Below, one piece after another: positions 40,909 through 48,849 of a stretch of 48,866 nucleotides of DNA. A program made the position numbers and the translations under genes. Numbering within the stretch: position 1 is the first letter of the stretch; each line of letters begins with the position of its first letter. Under the pieces are notes generated by a model that did not search any database, was not told the DNA's origin, and worked only from the letters and a program-made list of their open reading frames with translations. The DNA comes from Phycisphaeraceae bacterium (GTDB taxonomy: Bacteria > Planctomycetota > Phycisphaerae > Phycisphaerales > UBA1924): NCBI GenBank assembly GCA_026126345.1, contig JAHCJH010000007.1, positions 1 to 48,866 on the forward strand, given 5' to 3'.

Positions 40909-42210
40909 GTGCACCTGGCCCTGGTCACCGAGCGCGTTCCCGCCAGCCCCTGGCACGCCGAGCACCTCGCGGCGGCGCTCGTTGCCGCCCTGGCACGGCG
41001 CGGGCACCGCATGGACCTGATCTGCGAATCCTTCGACGACGACCGCCTGGCGGTCCCTCCCGGGGTCACGGTGCACCCGCGGCGTGGCTGCTGCCTTCGA
41101 TCCGCCACGCGCCCCTGGGCCCTGCGCGACTTCGCCCGGGCCAGGCTCCAGGCGCTGGGCCCCGAAGCCACGCTCTCGCTCACACGCCTGCTGCCCGCGC
41201 CGGTATGGATGCCAATCATCCCCTCCGCATCCACGGCGGCGGGGCGCGCCCTGCGCCTGCGCGGGTTCGAGCCGATGGTCCGCGAAGCCCGCGCGCTGCC
41301 GCTGACGGCGACCAAGGGCCTGCTGGAGACGTTCGCTCGGGGCGACCACTACGGGGTCCGCCGCCTGCTGGCCTTCGGCCCGCGCGCTGCCGAGGCCGCA
41401 CGCACGGAGTTGCCTCTCTACCGCGACCGTGTCGCGGACGTCGGCTTCCTTCCGCTGACGACTCGCCCCGACGAAGCCCGCCGTGCGGATCTGCGCACCC
41501 GCCTCCGGCGCGCCATGCAGATCGACCCCGACGCGACCGTCATCCTGCTCAGCGCGCCGCTGGGCATGCAGCGCGATCTGGCCGGCCCGCTCGAAGCCGC
41601 GGCCCACCTCTACCGCCAGGCCGGCCGGCGCGCCCCGGTGCTCATCATCGCCAGCATGGACCCGTACGCGGTCCACGACGCGGCCCTGCGCGTCGAGGCC
41701 CAGCAGGTCGTGCGGCTCGCGGGCGTCACCGCCCGCCCCGAGGCCTTGCTGTGCGCCGCCGACCTGGTCGCCGCCTGGTGCCGCGGACCGCTGCACGCCT
41801 TCGCCGCGGGCTCGGCATCACGCCTCATCGCCGAATCGCTGTCGTTCGGGCTGCCCGTGCTGGCCGACCGTCGCGCGCCCGGGGCCGAGCTGATCGCCGA
41901 CGTGCGCGAGCGGCGCGCCCCCGGCGACACTGCCCCCGCGGCGCCGGGCCTGCTCGTTGACGGGCCGGCGAGCCTGGCCTGGTACATCGCGCTGCAGTCC
42001 GCGGCCGATCCCCAGTGGCTCGCGGCGGCCCGCGCCCACGCGGCCATCCGCGCCGCCGACTTCGCGCCCGACGCCTCCGGCGCCACACCACTGGACCGCC
42101 TGGCGGCTCGTCTGGAGGCCGAGCTGGCCGCCGCCGCGGAGGCTCGAACCGCCCCCGGCGCTCTACCATCCCCGCCCATCGCCCCTGCACTCGACACGCC
42201 CACCGCATGA
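40909..42210 (+). CDS. GT-B-fold (GT4-type) glycosyltransferase
   Basis: The 433-residue product starts MHLALVTERVPASPWHAEHLAAALVAALARRGHRMDLICE, a typical N-terminal Rossmann half. The middle has DATVILLSAPLGMQRDLAGPLEAAAHLYRQ and the donor half has RLIAESLSFGLPVLADRRAPGAELI, the G-x-P..E-like segment of GT4 enzymes (E.la.g.PVva......e.i). The donor and acceptor are not known. The GTG start at 40909 is the only start close to the motif. The stop overlaps the squalene-hopene cyclase ATG (ATGA), so the two are translationally coupled. A role in attaching sugar to a hopanoid or another envelope lipid is inference from context only. Confidence 0.85.
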   Translation: MHLALVTERVPASPWHAEHLAAALVAALARRGHRMDLICESFDDDRLAVPPGVTVHPRRGCCLRSATRPWALRDFARARLQALGPEATLSLTRLLPAPVWMPIIPSASTAAGRALRLRGFEPMVREARALPLTATKGLLETFARGDHYGVRRLLAFGPRAAEAARTELPLYRDRVADVGFLPLTTRPDEARRADLRTRLRRAMQIDPDATVILLSAPLGMQRDLAGPLEAAAHLYRQAGRRAPVLIIASMDPYAVHDAALRVEAQQVVRLAGVTARPEALLCAADLVAAWCRGPLHAFAAGSASRLIAESLSFGLPVLADRRAPGAELIADVRERRAPGDTAPAAPGLLVDGPASLAWYIALQSAADPQWLAAARAHAAIRAADFAPDASGATPLDRLAARLEAELAAAAEARTAPGALPSPPIAPALDTPTA

Positions 42211-44312
42211 GCCCCACGGCCGCCATCTTGCCGAGCCCGCCCGCCGCTCCGAGCCGCGCCTCAGTACGCCTCGACCCGCGACGCCTGGCGCACGCGGTCG
42301 CCGCCGCCGCCGATGCGCTGTTGCGCAAGCAGCGCACCGAGCCCATCGCCGGGCGCGGCAGCCCCGGCCGGCACTGGTGCGCCGAGCTGGAGGGCGACAG
42401 CATTCTCAGCAGCGAGTACCTGCTGATGAAGTTCATCCTGGGCCAGGAGCACGAGCGGCGCCCCACGCTGGAGCGCATCGCCAACCACCTGCGCCTGTCC
42501 CAGCGCCCCGACGGCTCCTGGGGCCAGTACCCCGGTTCGCCGCCCGACGTCTCGGCCTGCGTCAAGGCCTACTTCTGCCTCAAGCTCATGGGCGACCGCA
42601 CCGACGCGCCGCACATGGCGCGGGCCCGCGAGCTCATCCACCGTCTGGGCGGCGCCGAGCGCTGCAACACCTTCAGCACGTTCTACCTCGCGTGCCTGGG
42701 CCAGGTGTCGTGGAACGCCTGCCCGGCCATCCCGCCGCAGGTGATCCTGCTGCCGCGCTGGTTCCCCTTCCACATCAAGAAGGTCGCCGCCTGGACACGC
42801 ACGATGATCCTGCCGCTGGCGATCTGCTCGGCCCTGCGGCCGGTCCGCGCCCTGGGGCCGGACCAGCGCATCGATGAACTGTTCCTGGACCCGCGCTGGA
42901 AATTCCGCCTCAGCAAGCGCTTCACAACCAACCCGTTCACCTGGAACAACTTCTTCCTGCTGGCCGACCGGTTCATGAAGGCCTGCCGCGCGATCGGCCT
43001 GACACCCCTGCGCCGGCGCAGCCTCCGGCGCGCCGAGGCCTGGATCGTCGAGCGCATGCGCCCCGAGACCACCGAGGGCCTGGGGGCCATCTTCCCGCCG
43101 ATGGTCTACGTCCAGATCGCCTTCCAGGCCCTGGGCTACACCCGCGATCACCCCGTCATCCGCCAGGCCGAAGCGGACCTCGACGCCTTCATGATCGACG
43201 AGCCCCACGCCGATCCGCGGCTCGATCACGTGCGGCTCCAGCCGTGCTTCAGCCCGGTGTGGGACACCGCCATCGCCCTGGACGCCCTGGGCGAAGCCGG
43301 GCGCACCGCCGCCGACGACGAACGCATCGCCGCCGCCTGCGACTGGCTCCGCGACCGCGAGGTGCGCATCGCCGGCGACCACACCGAGAACTTCCGCCCC
43401 GAGGACCGCGCCCTGCGCCCCGGCGTCGACACCGCCATGTGGGCCTTCGAGTACCGCAACGACTGGTACCCCGACGTCGACGACACCTGCATGGTCGCCC
43501 GCGCCCTGGCCCGCGTCGGCGACCGGCCCGGCCAGACCGCTAACCGCGACGCCGCCCGGCGCGCCGTCCGCTGGATTCTGGCCATGCAGAACGACGACGG
43601 CGGCTGGGCCGCCTTCGACCGCACCCGTCCGCGCGACTGGATGGAGGCCATCCCCTTCGCAGACCACAACGCCATGCAGGACCCTTCCTGCTCCGACATC
43701 ACCGGGCGCGTCCTGGAGTCCATCATCGTCTGCGGCTTGCCGGCCGACCACCCCGCCGTCCGCCGCGGCGTCGAGTACATCCTCCGCACGCAACAGCCCG
43801 AGGGGTGCTGGTGGGGCCGCTGGGGCGTCAACTACATCTACGGCACCTGGCAGGCCGTCTGCGGGCTGCGCAGCGCGGGTGTTCCGGCCGACCACCCGCA
43901 GCTCCAGCGCGTGCGCGACTGGCTGCTGTCGATCCAGAACGCCGACGGCGGCTTCGGCGAGAGCGCCAACTCCTACCTCGACCGCTCACTGATGGGCAAG
44001 GGCCCCAGCACCGCCAGCCAGACCGCCTGGGCCCTGATCACGCTGCTGCACCTGCTGCCGGCCGAGCACCCAGCCTGTCTCAACGCCGCGGCGTGGCTGC
44101 TCGACGACCAGCTCACCGCCGACAAGCCACCGTTCGTCACATCGTCACCCGAGCCGGCCTTCGCCGACGATCACGTGCGCGACCTGGCCGGCGGCTGGAG
44201 CGAGCACTGGTTCACCGGCACCGGCTTCCCGAAGGTGTTCTATCTGCGTTACCACCTGTACCGCCATTCGTTCCCGCTCAAGGCGCTGGCGCGGTACGCG
44301 CGCAGCGCTTGA
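42207..44312 (+). CDS. shc: Squalene-hopene cyclase
   Basis: The enzyme cyclises squalene to hopene in the membrane, the first committed hopanoid step. The 701-residue product is full length. It has the catalytic DVDD acid motif at about 423-426 in WYPDVDDTCMVARA, and QW-type repeats: LRLSQRPDGSWGQYPG, ILAMQNDDGGWAAFDRT, EYILRTQQPEGCWWGRWGVNYIYGTWQ and LLSIQNADGGFGES. PSTASQTAWALITLLHL and WFTGTGFPKVFYLRYHLYRHSFPLKALARY are the typical C-terminus. The ATG 42207 overlaps the preceding glycosyltransferase stop. No other hopanoid gene (hpnC/D/E, hpnH) is in this window, so the rest of the pathway lies elsewhere. Transcription probably stops after a 75-nt gap. Confidence 0.96.
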   Translation: MSPTAAILPSPPAAPSRASVRLDPRRLAHAVAAAADALLRKQRTEPIAGRGSPGRHWCAELEGDSILSSEYLLMKFILGQEHERRPTLERIANHLRLSQRPDGSWGQYPGSPPDVSACVKAYFCLKLMGDRTDAPHMARARELIHRLGGAERCNTFSTFYLACLGQVSWNACPAIPPQVILLPRWFPFHIKKVAAWTRTMILPLAICSALRPVRALGPDQRIDELFLDPRWKFRLSKRFTTNPFTWNNFFLLADRFMKACRAIGLTPLRRRSLRRAEAWIVERMRPETTEGLGAIFPPMVYVQIAFQALGYTRDHPVIRQAEADLDAFMIDEPHADPRLDHVRLQPCFSPVWDTAIALDALGEAGRTAADDERIAAACDWLRDREVRIAGDHTENFRPEDRALRPGVDTAMWAFEYRNDWYPDVDDTCMVARALARVGDRPGQTANRDAARRAVRWILAMQNDDGGWAAFDRTRPRDWMEAIPFADHNAMQDPSCSDITGRVLESIIVCGLPADHPAVRRGVEYILRTQQPEGCWWGRWGVNYIYGTWQAVCGLRSAGVPADHPQLQRVRDWLLSIQNADGGFGESANSYLDRSLMGKGPSTASQTAWALITLLHLLPAEHPACLNAAAWLLDDQLTADKPPFVTSSPEPAFADDHVRDLAGGWSEHWFTGTGFPKVFYLRYHLYRHSFPLKALARYARSA

Positions 44313-44334
44313 CCGCGGCGCGGCAGACTTCCCG

Positions 44335-44376
44335 CACTCAGCACTCAGCACTCAGCACTCAGCACTCAGCACTCAG
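44335..44376 (+). repeat. Heptamer tandem repeat GCACTCA x6
   Basis: Six perfect copies of GCACTCA run from 44335 to 44376, just after the cyclase stop and before the next minus-strand gene. The unit is AT-richer than the surroundings. It is in the 3' untranslated zone of both convergent genes, so expansion would not change protein. It is either a simple-sequence repeat or part of an undescribed intergenic element. Confidence 0.95.
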
Positions 44377-44387
44377 AAATCGACCCC

Positions 44388-44687
44388 TCACTCATCCGCC
44401 GAGATGCTCTTGGGGCCCATCTTCCCGGCCACGCGTTCCATGTAGCCGTTGCCCTTGCGCTCGTACTTGGTGAAGCCGAGCCGCTCGAGGTTCTTGTTGC
44501 TCAGCGTGTCCTTTTTCACGCCCGACCATTTCCCGGCGATCGCCGGGGCCTGGATCACGCGCCGAACCGGCTCGCCCGTCTCGGGGTGCCTGGACAGGGC
44601 ATCGTCCTTCATCGACTGGTGCAGCTCGAACGTGCGCCCCGTCGGCTCGCCCTTGGTCGTCAGGATCTCGTACACGTAGATCGGCAC
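44388..44687 (-). CDS. Small FmdB-like protein without zinc cysteines
   Basis: The 99-residue product starts VPIYVYEI (GTG read as Met), as in FmdB regulatory proteins (MPIYEY). It continues FELHQSMKDDALSRHPETGEPVRRVIQAPAI, as FmdB does (FE..q.m.d..l..CP.Cg..v.r.i..p.i). The paired cysteines of the zinc ribbon are missing; the equivalent turn reads HPETGEP. It has Trp-Ser-Gly and KNLERLGFTKYERKGNGY near the C-terminus. It may be a conserved planctomycete variant. GGAG 5 nt upstream of GTG 44687 decides the start. It is the last gene of the minus-strand set. Confidence 0.78.
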   Translation of the reverse strand: MPIYVYEILTTKGEPTGRTFELHQSMKDDALSRHPETGEPVRRVIQAPAIAGKWSGVKKDTLSNKNLERLGFTKYERKGNGYMERVAGKMGPKSISADE

Positions 44688-44720
44688 GCCTGCTCCCGAC
44701 TGGTGTTCACGGTTCACGTT

Positions 44721-44737
44721 CGGCGCTCACAGCGCCG
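44721..44737. repeat. Short inverted repeat CGGCGCT-CAC-AGCGCCG
   Basis: A 7-bp perfect stem with a 3-nt loop lies between two minus-strand genes, just after the stop at 44741. No T-run follows on either strand, so it is not called a terminator. It may be a processing or stability element. Confidence 0.5.
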
Positions 44738-44740
44738 GGG

Positions 44741-45130
44741 TCACAACGCCTCGCTCTCGATGCTCGCCGACTCGCCCTTGAGCTTCTTCTCGACGTATTT
44801 CTTCACCCACGTTTCGAAGCTCTTGCCGTGGGCCGCGTCCTTGCCGAACTCGATCCGCCGCACGTCCGCGTAGGACACGGTCAGCCGCTGCTCGCTGTCG
44901 GGCGGCAGCAGTCGCGCCACGCTGGACGCCAGGTCCTTGCCCGGGCGGCGGTCGAACAGGTAGCCCGTCACCGTCCGCCCGTCGGCCAGGCCCAGCGTCA
45001 CGTCGCCCCGGAAGTCGAAGGCCTTCTCCAGCACCGCCGCGCGGGACGGCTCGTCCATCGCCGACAGGTCCACCGCCGTACCCTGCAGGCTCGCCGGCTG
45101 ATCGTGATGCCCCGCTTCGGCTCCGCTCAT
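44741..45130 (-). CDS. Conserved small protein of unknown function
   Basis: The 129-residue cytoplasmic product (no signal or membrane segment) has FDFRGDVTLGLADGRTVTGYLFDRRPGKDLASSV, ending VSYADVRRIEFGKDAAHGKSFETWVKKYVEKK. The beta pattern DVTL.L.DG..v.GYlFDR and the closing yadvrrIeF..D are like Sm-fold or DUF-type ligand binding, seen in planctomycete genes of unknown role. I do not recognise a family. The ATG 45130 is the only good start. It lies 31 nt after the preceding gene, and 54 nt before the FmdB-like gene start. Confidence 0.78.
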   Translation of the reverse strand: MSGAEAGHHDQPASLQGTAVDLSAMDEPSRAAVLEKAFDFRGDVTLGLADGRTVTGYLFDRRPGKDLASSVARLLPPDSEQRLTVSYADVRRIEFGKDAAHGKSFETWVKKYVEKKLKGESASIESEAL

Positions 45131-45160
45131 CGTGCTCGCTCCCGCGCCGCCGCCGGCGCT

Positions 45161-45511
45161 CTAGAACCCGAACCGCAGCCGCTGGCCGCTCTCGGGGTCC
45201 ATCATGGTCCACTTGTTCTCGCGGCACAGGCGCGTCAGCACCGGGAACGCGAAGTCCTCGTCGGTCATCGTCACCATCAGCTGCCGCACCTCGTCGTCGG
45301 CCGTCGACATCTCGCAGATCAGCCCCGGCCCGAAGAGCGTCGCGATGTTCATCTCCGCGTTTCGCCCGCTCGGAGCGCTGTCGCCGGCGGTGTTGTACCG
45401 GCCCAGCGTCGAGCGGACTTCCTTGACCGTCCCCAGCGCGGGCATCCCGTCGCCCTCGTCGTGCGAGGGATCGACCGACCGGATGATCACCACCTGGCGC
45501 GACCGTCCCAC
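45161..45511 (-). CDS. Small protein of unknown function following a response regulator gene
   Basis: The 116-residue product starts MGRSRQVVIIRSVDPSHDEGDGMPALGTVKEVRSTLGRYN and ends LTRLCRENKWTMMDPESGQRLRF. It has no signal, membrane segment or recognised motif. The frame is open upstream, but the GTG at 45511 begins 1 nt after the response regulator stop (TAAC-GTG), which suggests coupled translation; GGGCAGG lies upstream. A longer form starting at 45568 or beyond would overlap the response regulator. It may be a partner or target of the regulator. Confidence 0.68.
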   Translation of the reverse strand: MGRSRQVVIIRSVDPSHDEGDGMPALGTVKEVRSTLGRYNTAGDSAPSGRNAEMNIATLFGPGLICEMSTADDEVRQLMVTMTDEDFAFPVLTRLCRENKWTMMDPESGQRLRFGF

Positions 45512-45512
45512 G

Positions 45513-46073
45513 TTACCTGCCCTTGGCCCCGCGGGCCGACCCACCCTGCGCATCACCGGATTGATCATCGCTCGGCTTCCCTGCCTTGCCCCCGGCCCCA
45601 CGCGGGCCGGAACGTCCATCATTGGCCCCCCGCGGGCCCGAATCCCCCGCACCGTCTTCCTCGAACGCCAGCCCGTCGGCCTCGTCCTGGGCGTCCAGCT
45701 TCGCCACCAGCTCCTCGCACACCGTGATCAGCCGCTCCAGCGGCACCGGCTTGAGCAGGTACTTGTCCACGCCCAGCGACTCGGCGTACGCCTGGTGCCG
45801 CTTGCCCTCGTTGGCCGTCACCATGATCACCATCGGGCTGTCCGGGTGCCCCTTGATCTTCTCCAGCACCAGGAACCCCGAACGTCCCGGCAGCATCATG
45901 TCCAGCACCACCAGTTCCGGCGGGTCGTCCTGGCACACGCGCACCGCCTCGTTGCCGTCGCTCACGCACCGCGTCACCGCCCCCTCGGACTTCAGGGCCG
46001 TGTCCAGCGCCTCCAGGACGTCCTTGTCGTCGTCCACGATCACGATGTCCACGCCGTCCAGCCTGCCAGCCAT
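45513..46073 (-). CDS. Single-domain response regulator with low-complexity C-terminal tail
   Basis: The 186-residue product has a REC domain: VDIVIVDDDKDVLEALDTAL (acid pocket Asp), VVLDMMLPGRSG (phospho-acceptor Asp near 56), VIMVTANEGKRHQAY (Thr) and DKYLLKPVPLERLI (Lys near 105). No output domain follows; residues from about 120 are Gly/Asp/Glu/Arg-rich. It may act by protein contact. ATG 46073 is used because TTG 46085 lacks a Shine-Dalgarno. No histidine kinase gene is in this window. It lies 110 nt after the acyltransferase gene on the same strand. Confidence 0.88.
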   Translation of the reverse strand: MAGRLDGVDIVIVDDDKDVLEALDTALKSEGAVTRCVSDGNEAVRVCQDDPPELVVLDMMLPGRSGFLVLEKIKGHPDSPMVIMVTANEGKRHQAYAESLGVDKYLLKPVPLERLITVCEELVAKLDAQDEADGLAFEEDGAGDSGPRGANDGRSGPRGAGGKAGKPSDDQSGDAQGGSARGAKGR

Positions 46074-46183
46074 GGGGTGCCCCAAACGCCGACCGATCGA
46101 CCGGCCGGCGGTTCAAGTATTGCCCCACGCGATGGGTCGATCCAGCACAGCTGCTGTCCGCACCGCAGCCGCCGACGGTTCGA

Positions 46184-47329
46184 TCACATCCCCTCGTCGT
46201 CCCCTTCGGCTTCCGCGGGTTCGGGTTGTTTACGGCCCGCCCGGTCCTGCGCGTACGCCTCGGCATCCCGCGCCGACCAGGCCTCGATCCGCTCCAGGCT
46301 CTCGGCCGTCATCCACGGCAACGCCCGCAGCTTCTCCCGCAGCGATGCCGGGAACGGCCTGCCGAACCGCTCGTGCCGCGGGCGGCTCTTCCAGTACCGG
46401 TGCATCCACAGGTACTGCTCCGGCGCGCGCCGCACGCACGCCTCGATCGCGCGCCGGTACCGCGCCGTGATGTAGAACACCGGGTCCGGCTGCGCGCCGT
46501 ACTCCTCGGGCCCGAACACGTCCTCCACCGTCACCGCGTAGTGCATCCCCCGCGGCTCCGGCCGCAGGTCCGTGCCCACGGGCGCGGCCCGGTCCAATCG
46601 GCGCGCCATGCCGCAGATCACCGTCGCGCCGTACCGGGTGGCCATGACCCCGATCGCCTTGTAGCTGCTGGCCAACCGGTCGAAGAACGGCACGAACAGC
46701 CCGCGGTCGCCGCCGTTCTGATCGGCGATGAAGCCGAGCATGTCCCCGCGCGACAGGATCTCCGGCAGGTGACGCGCCGCGCCGAACTTGTCCAGCAGTT
46801 CCAGCCCGCGCCGCTGGCGCGTCTGCCGCACCCAGCGGTCCAGCGGTTCGAGGTCCAGCGGCCGGTACAGCGCGTGCACGCGGAACCCCAGCAGCGCCAG
46901 GATGTAGCCCGACAGTTCCCAGTTGCCGCAGTGCCCCGTGATGAAAATCACCGGCCGCCCGTCCACCGCCGCCTGCACGATCCGCGGGTCCACCTGCAGC
47001 CGAACCCGCTCGGCCCACTCGTCCAGCGTCAGCAGGCGCGGGGTGTACGCCAGCTCCACCCCCAGCATCATCATGTGCTCGTACGCGCCCACGGCGAAGC
47101 GCCGACGCGTCGCCCCGTCCCATTCCGGGAACGCGACCGCCAGGTTCTCGACAGCCCGCGCCAGCCGCTTGCGATTGAACGGCGCCGCCGCCCACCACCC
47201 GCCCAGGCGGCGCGCCACGCTCAGCAGCGTCGGCGCCGAGGGAACGCACGCCGCGGCGATCCCGGCGCGGATCGCGCCGTACACCGCCAGCCCGCCCAAG
47301 CGCGAGATGGCTCCGTGCGCCTGCGCCAT
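46184..47329 (-). CDS. LpxL/HtrB-family lysophospholipid (lipid A) acyltransferase-like
   Basis: The 381-residue product has the HX4D/E-type acyltransferase motif VIFITGHCGNWELSGYILAL near 131-137, and then VHALYRPLDLEPLDRWVRQTRQRRG, GFIADQNGGDRGLFVPFFDR and QYLWMHRYWKSRP. These are the four blocks of the lipid A late-acyltransferase family, though it reads H-CGNWE where LpxL has H..sWE. An N-terminal amphipathic or membrane stretch (VYGAIRAGIAAACV) is likely. It could act on lipid A, on a phospholipid or in another lipid. It lies 22 nt after the BRCT-like coiled-coil gene. Confidence 0.87.
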   Translation of the reverse strand: MAQAHGAISRLGGLAVYGAIRAGIAAACVPSAPTLLSVARRLGGWWAAAPFNRKRLARAVENLAVAFPEWDGATRRRFAVGAYEHMMMLGVELAYTPRLLTLDEWAERVRLQVDPRIVQAAVDGRPVIFITGHCGNWELSGYILALLGFRVHALYRPLDLEPLDRWVRQTRQRRGLELLDKFGAARHLPEILSRGDMLGFIADQNGGDRGLFVPFFDRLASSYKAIGVMATRYGATVICGMARRLDRAAPVGTDLRPEPRGMHYAVTVEDVFGPEEYGAQPDPVFYITARYRRAIEACVRRAPEQYLWMHRYWKSRPRHERFGRPFPASLREKLRALPWMTAESLERIEAWSARDAEAYAQDRAGRKQPEPAEAEGDDEGM

Positions 47330-47351
47330 GAACGCTCGCCGCCGCGCCGGC

Positions 47352-48725
47352 TTACTTGCCCGTCAGCGTGCCCAGCCGGTTCTGATTGAGCACGGGGATG
47401 CTCGTGGCCGTGGCCTGCTTCAGCAGTTCGTCGTACCGCTCGGCGAGCTGCCGCTGGCGGATGTACTCCTCGACCATGGCGATCGGCGCGTCGGGCCGTG
47501 GCGGCGGCGGCAGCACCGGGCGCGAACCCAGCACCAGGAAGTCCACGTCGCCCGTCAGCGCGTCGGTCACCTTGCCGCCCCACTCCTCGATCAGGGCCTT
47601 GACGGCGCCCTGGCCCTCGGGCGTCAGCCGGCCGTCGCCCGAGTCGAAGTTGCCGAACACCAGGAACACGTACTTCTTGTTCGGGTCGTACAGCGCGTTG
47701 GCCAGAACATCACCCCTGGCGATCGGGTTGCCCCGCAGGCTCCGCGTCACGCGCACGCGGCTGGTCGTCTCGTCCACGCCGATCACCTCGACCGACGCCT
47801 TGCCCCGCGGGTACTCGCCCGTCTTGGGGTCCACCCGGATCGCCGCCGCCTCGCCGTACACCTCGAAGGTCATCCCCAGCACCACGTGGTCGCGACGCCC
47901 GCGGTCGATGGTCACCGACCCGTCGCCGCTCTCCAGGCTCACCACCCGCCCGTCCACCAGCGCCGCCTCGTCGCCCGCCCGCAGCGACTCGCTCGAACGG
48001 TCGCGCTGCAGCTGCTTGATCTTCTCCTGGGCGATCAGCAGCTGCTCGTTCAGGCGCGTGATCCGCGCGTTCAGTTCCGTCTTCTCGTCCGACGCGTCGC
48101 GCTTGATCCGCTCGATCACCGCCTGCATCTCGCGCACCTTGGTCTGCATGTCCTTGCTGTCGGCGTCGATGCCCGAGCGATACCGGTCCACGTCCGCCTG
48201 CAGCGCCTTGACCGTCGCCGCGTGGCTTGCCTCCAGCGCCCTGACCTTGTCCGTCGAGGTCTGCAGGTCCTCCCGCGCCCGGGCCGCGGCGCCCTCGGCG
48301 TCGGCCAGTTGACGCGTCAGCGTCGAGATCCGCGAGTCGCGGTCCGACAGCGCCGTCATCAGCGTGCCCCCGCCGCCGCCCGCGGCCAGGGCCGCCTCGA
48401 TCTTGGCAAGCATCGACCTGGTCGTGTCGCCGCTGGCCCCGGTCACTTTCTCGGCCACCTTGGCCAGCCCCTCACGCACCGCGCCGACCAGGCTCTTGCC
48501 TTCCTTGCGCGCTTCCTCCACCAGCAGCCGGACCTCTTCCCGGTTCCGCTCGCTATCGCGCACCAGGTCGTTCGTCTCGGCCTTGTACTGCTCCAGGTTC
48601 CGCTGGGCCGTCTGCTTCTGCCCAAGGAAGATGAACGTCAGCACGAACAACGCCAGCGTCGCCGTCGACAGCAGCGCGACCGTCACACCAAGACCAACGC
48701 CGACTCCAGTGCGTCCACCTGCCAT
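47352..48725 (-). CDS. Membrane-anchored coiled-coil protein with BRCT-like C-terminus
   Basis: The 457-residue product has one N-terminal membrane helix (VGLGVTVALLSTATLALFVLTFIFLG, residues about 8-34). A long coiled coil follows (about 35-250: AQRNLEQYKAETNDLVRD, DRDSRISTLTRQLADAEGAA, ELNARITRLNEQLLIAQEKIKQLQ). A beta domain covers about 270-350 (VTIDRGRRDHVVLGMTFEVY, GKASVEVIGVDETTSRVRVT). The C-terminal domain (about 370-425) reads KYVFLVFGNFDSGDGRLTPEG, AVKALIEEWGGKVTDALTGDVDFLVLG, a BRCT-like pattern. BRCT domains are usually cytoplasmic DNA-damage modules, so its place in a membrane protein is odd. ATG 48725 has GAGG 5 nt upstream. Confidence 0.83.
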   Translation of the reverse strand: MAGGRTGVGVGLGVTVALLSTATLALFVLTFIFLGQKQTAQRNLEQYKAETNDLVRDSERNREEVRLLVEEARKEGKSLVGAVREGLAKVAEKVTGASGDTTRSMLAKIEAALAAGGGGGTLMTALSDRDSRISTLTRQLADAEGAAARAREDLQTSTDKVRALEASHAATVKALQADVDRYRSGIDADSKDMQTKVREMQAVIERIKRDASDEKTELNARITRLNEQLLIAQEKIKQLQRDRSSESLRAGDEAALVDGRVVSLESGDGSVTIDRGRRDHVVLGMTFEVYGEAAAIRVDPKTGEYPRGKASVEVIGVDETTSRVRVTRSLRGNPIARGDVLANALYDPNKKYVFLVFGNFDSGDGRLTPEGQGAVKALIEEWGGKVTDALTGDVDFLVLGSRPVLPPPPRPDAPIAMVEEYIRQRQLAERYDELLKQATATSIPVLNQNRLGTLTGK

Positions 48726-48849
48726 GGCTACCTCGCTCTGCCCGGGGCACATGAGCCGCCCGGGCGTTGTTTGCCGACACCGATCCCCTGACCGCCGGCG
48801 GCGGCCAAGGGCAACGAGCCGCAAGTCTCGCGGCTGAGAGGCCTGTCGT
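48726..48849. other. Upstream region of the last gene, no gene seen
   Basis: About 124 nt between the start of the BRCT-like gene and the terminal poly-G. It holds a short GC-rich inverted repeat (GCCCGGGGC...GCCCGGGC) and no recognised promoter. Confidence 0.5.
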
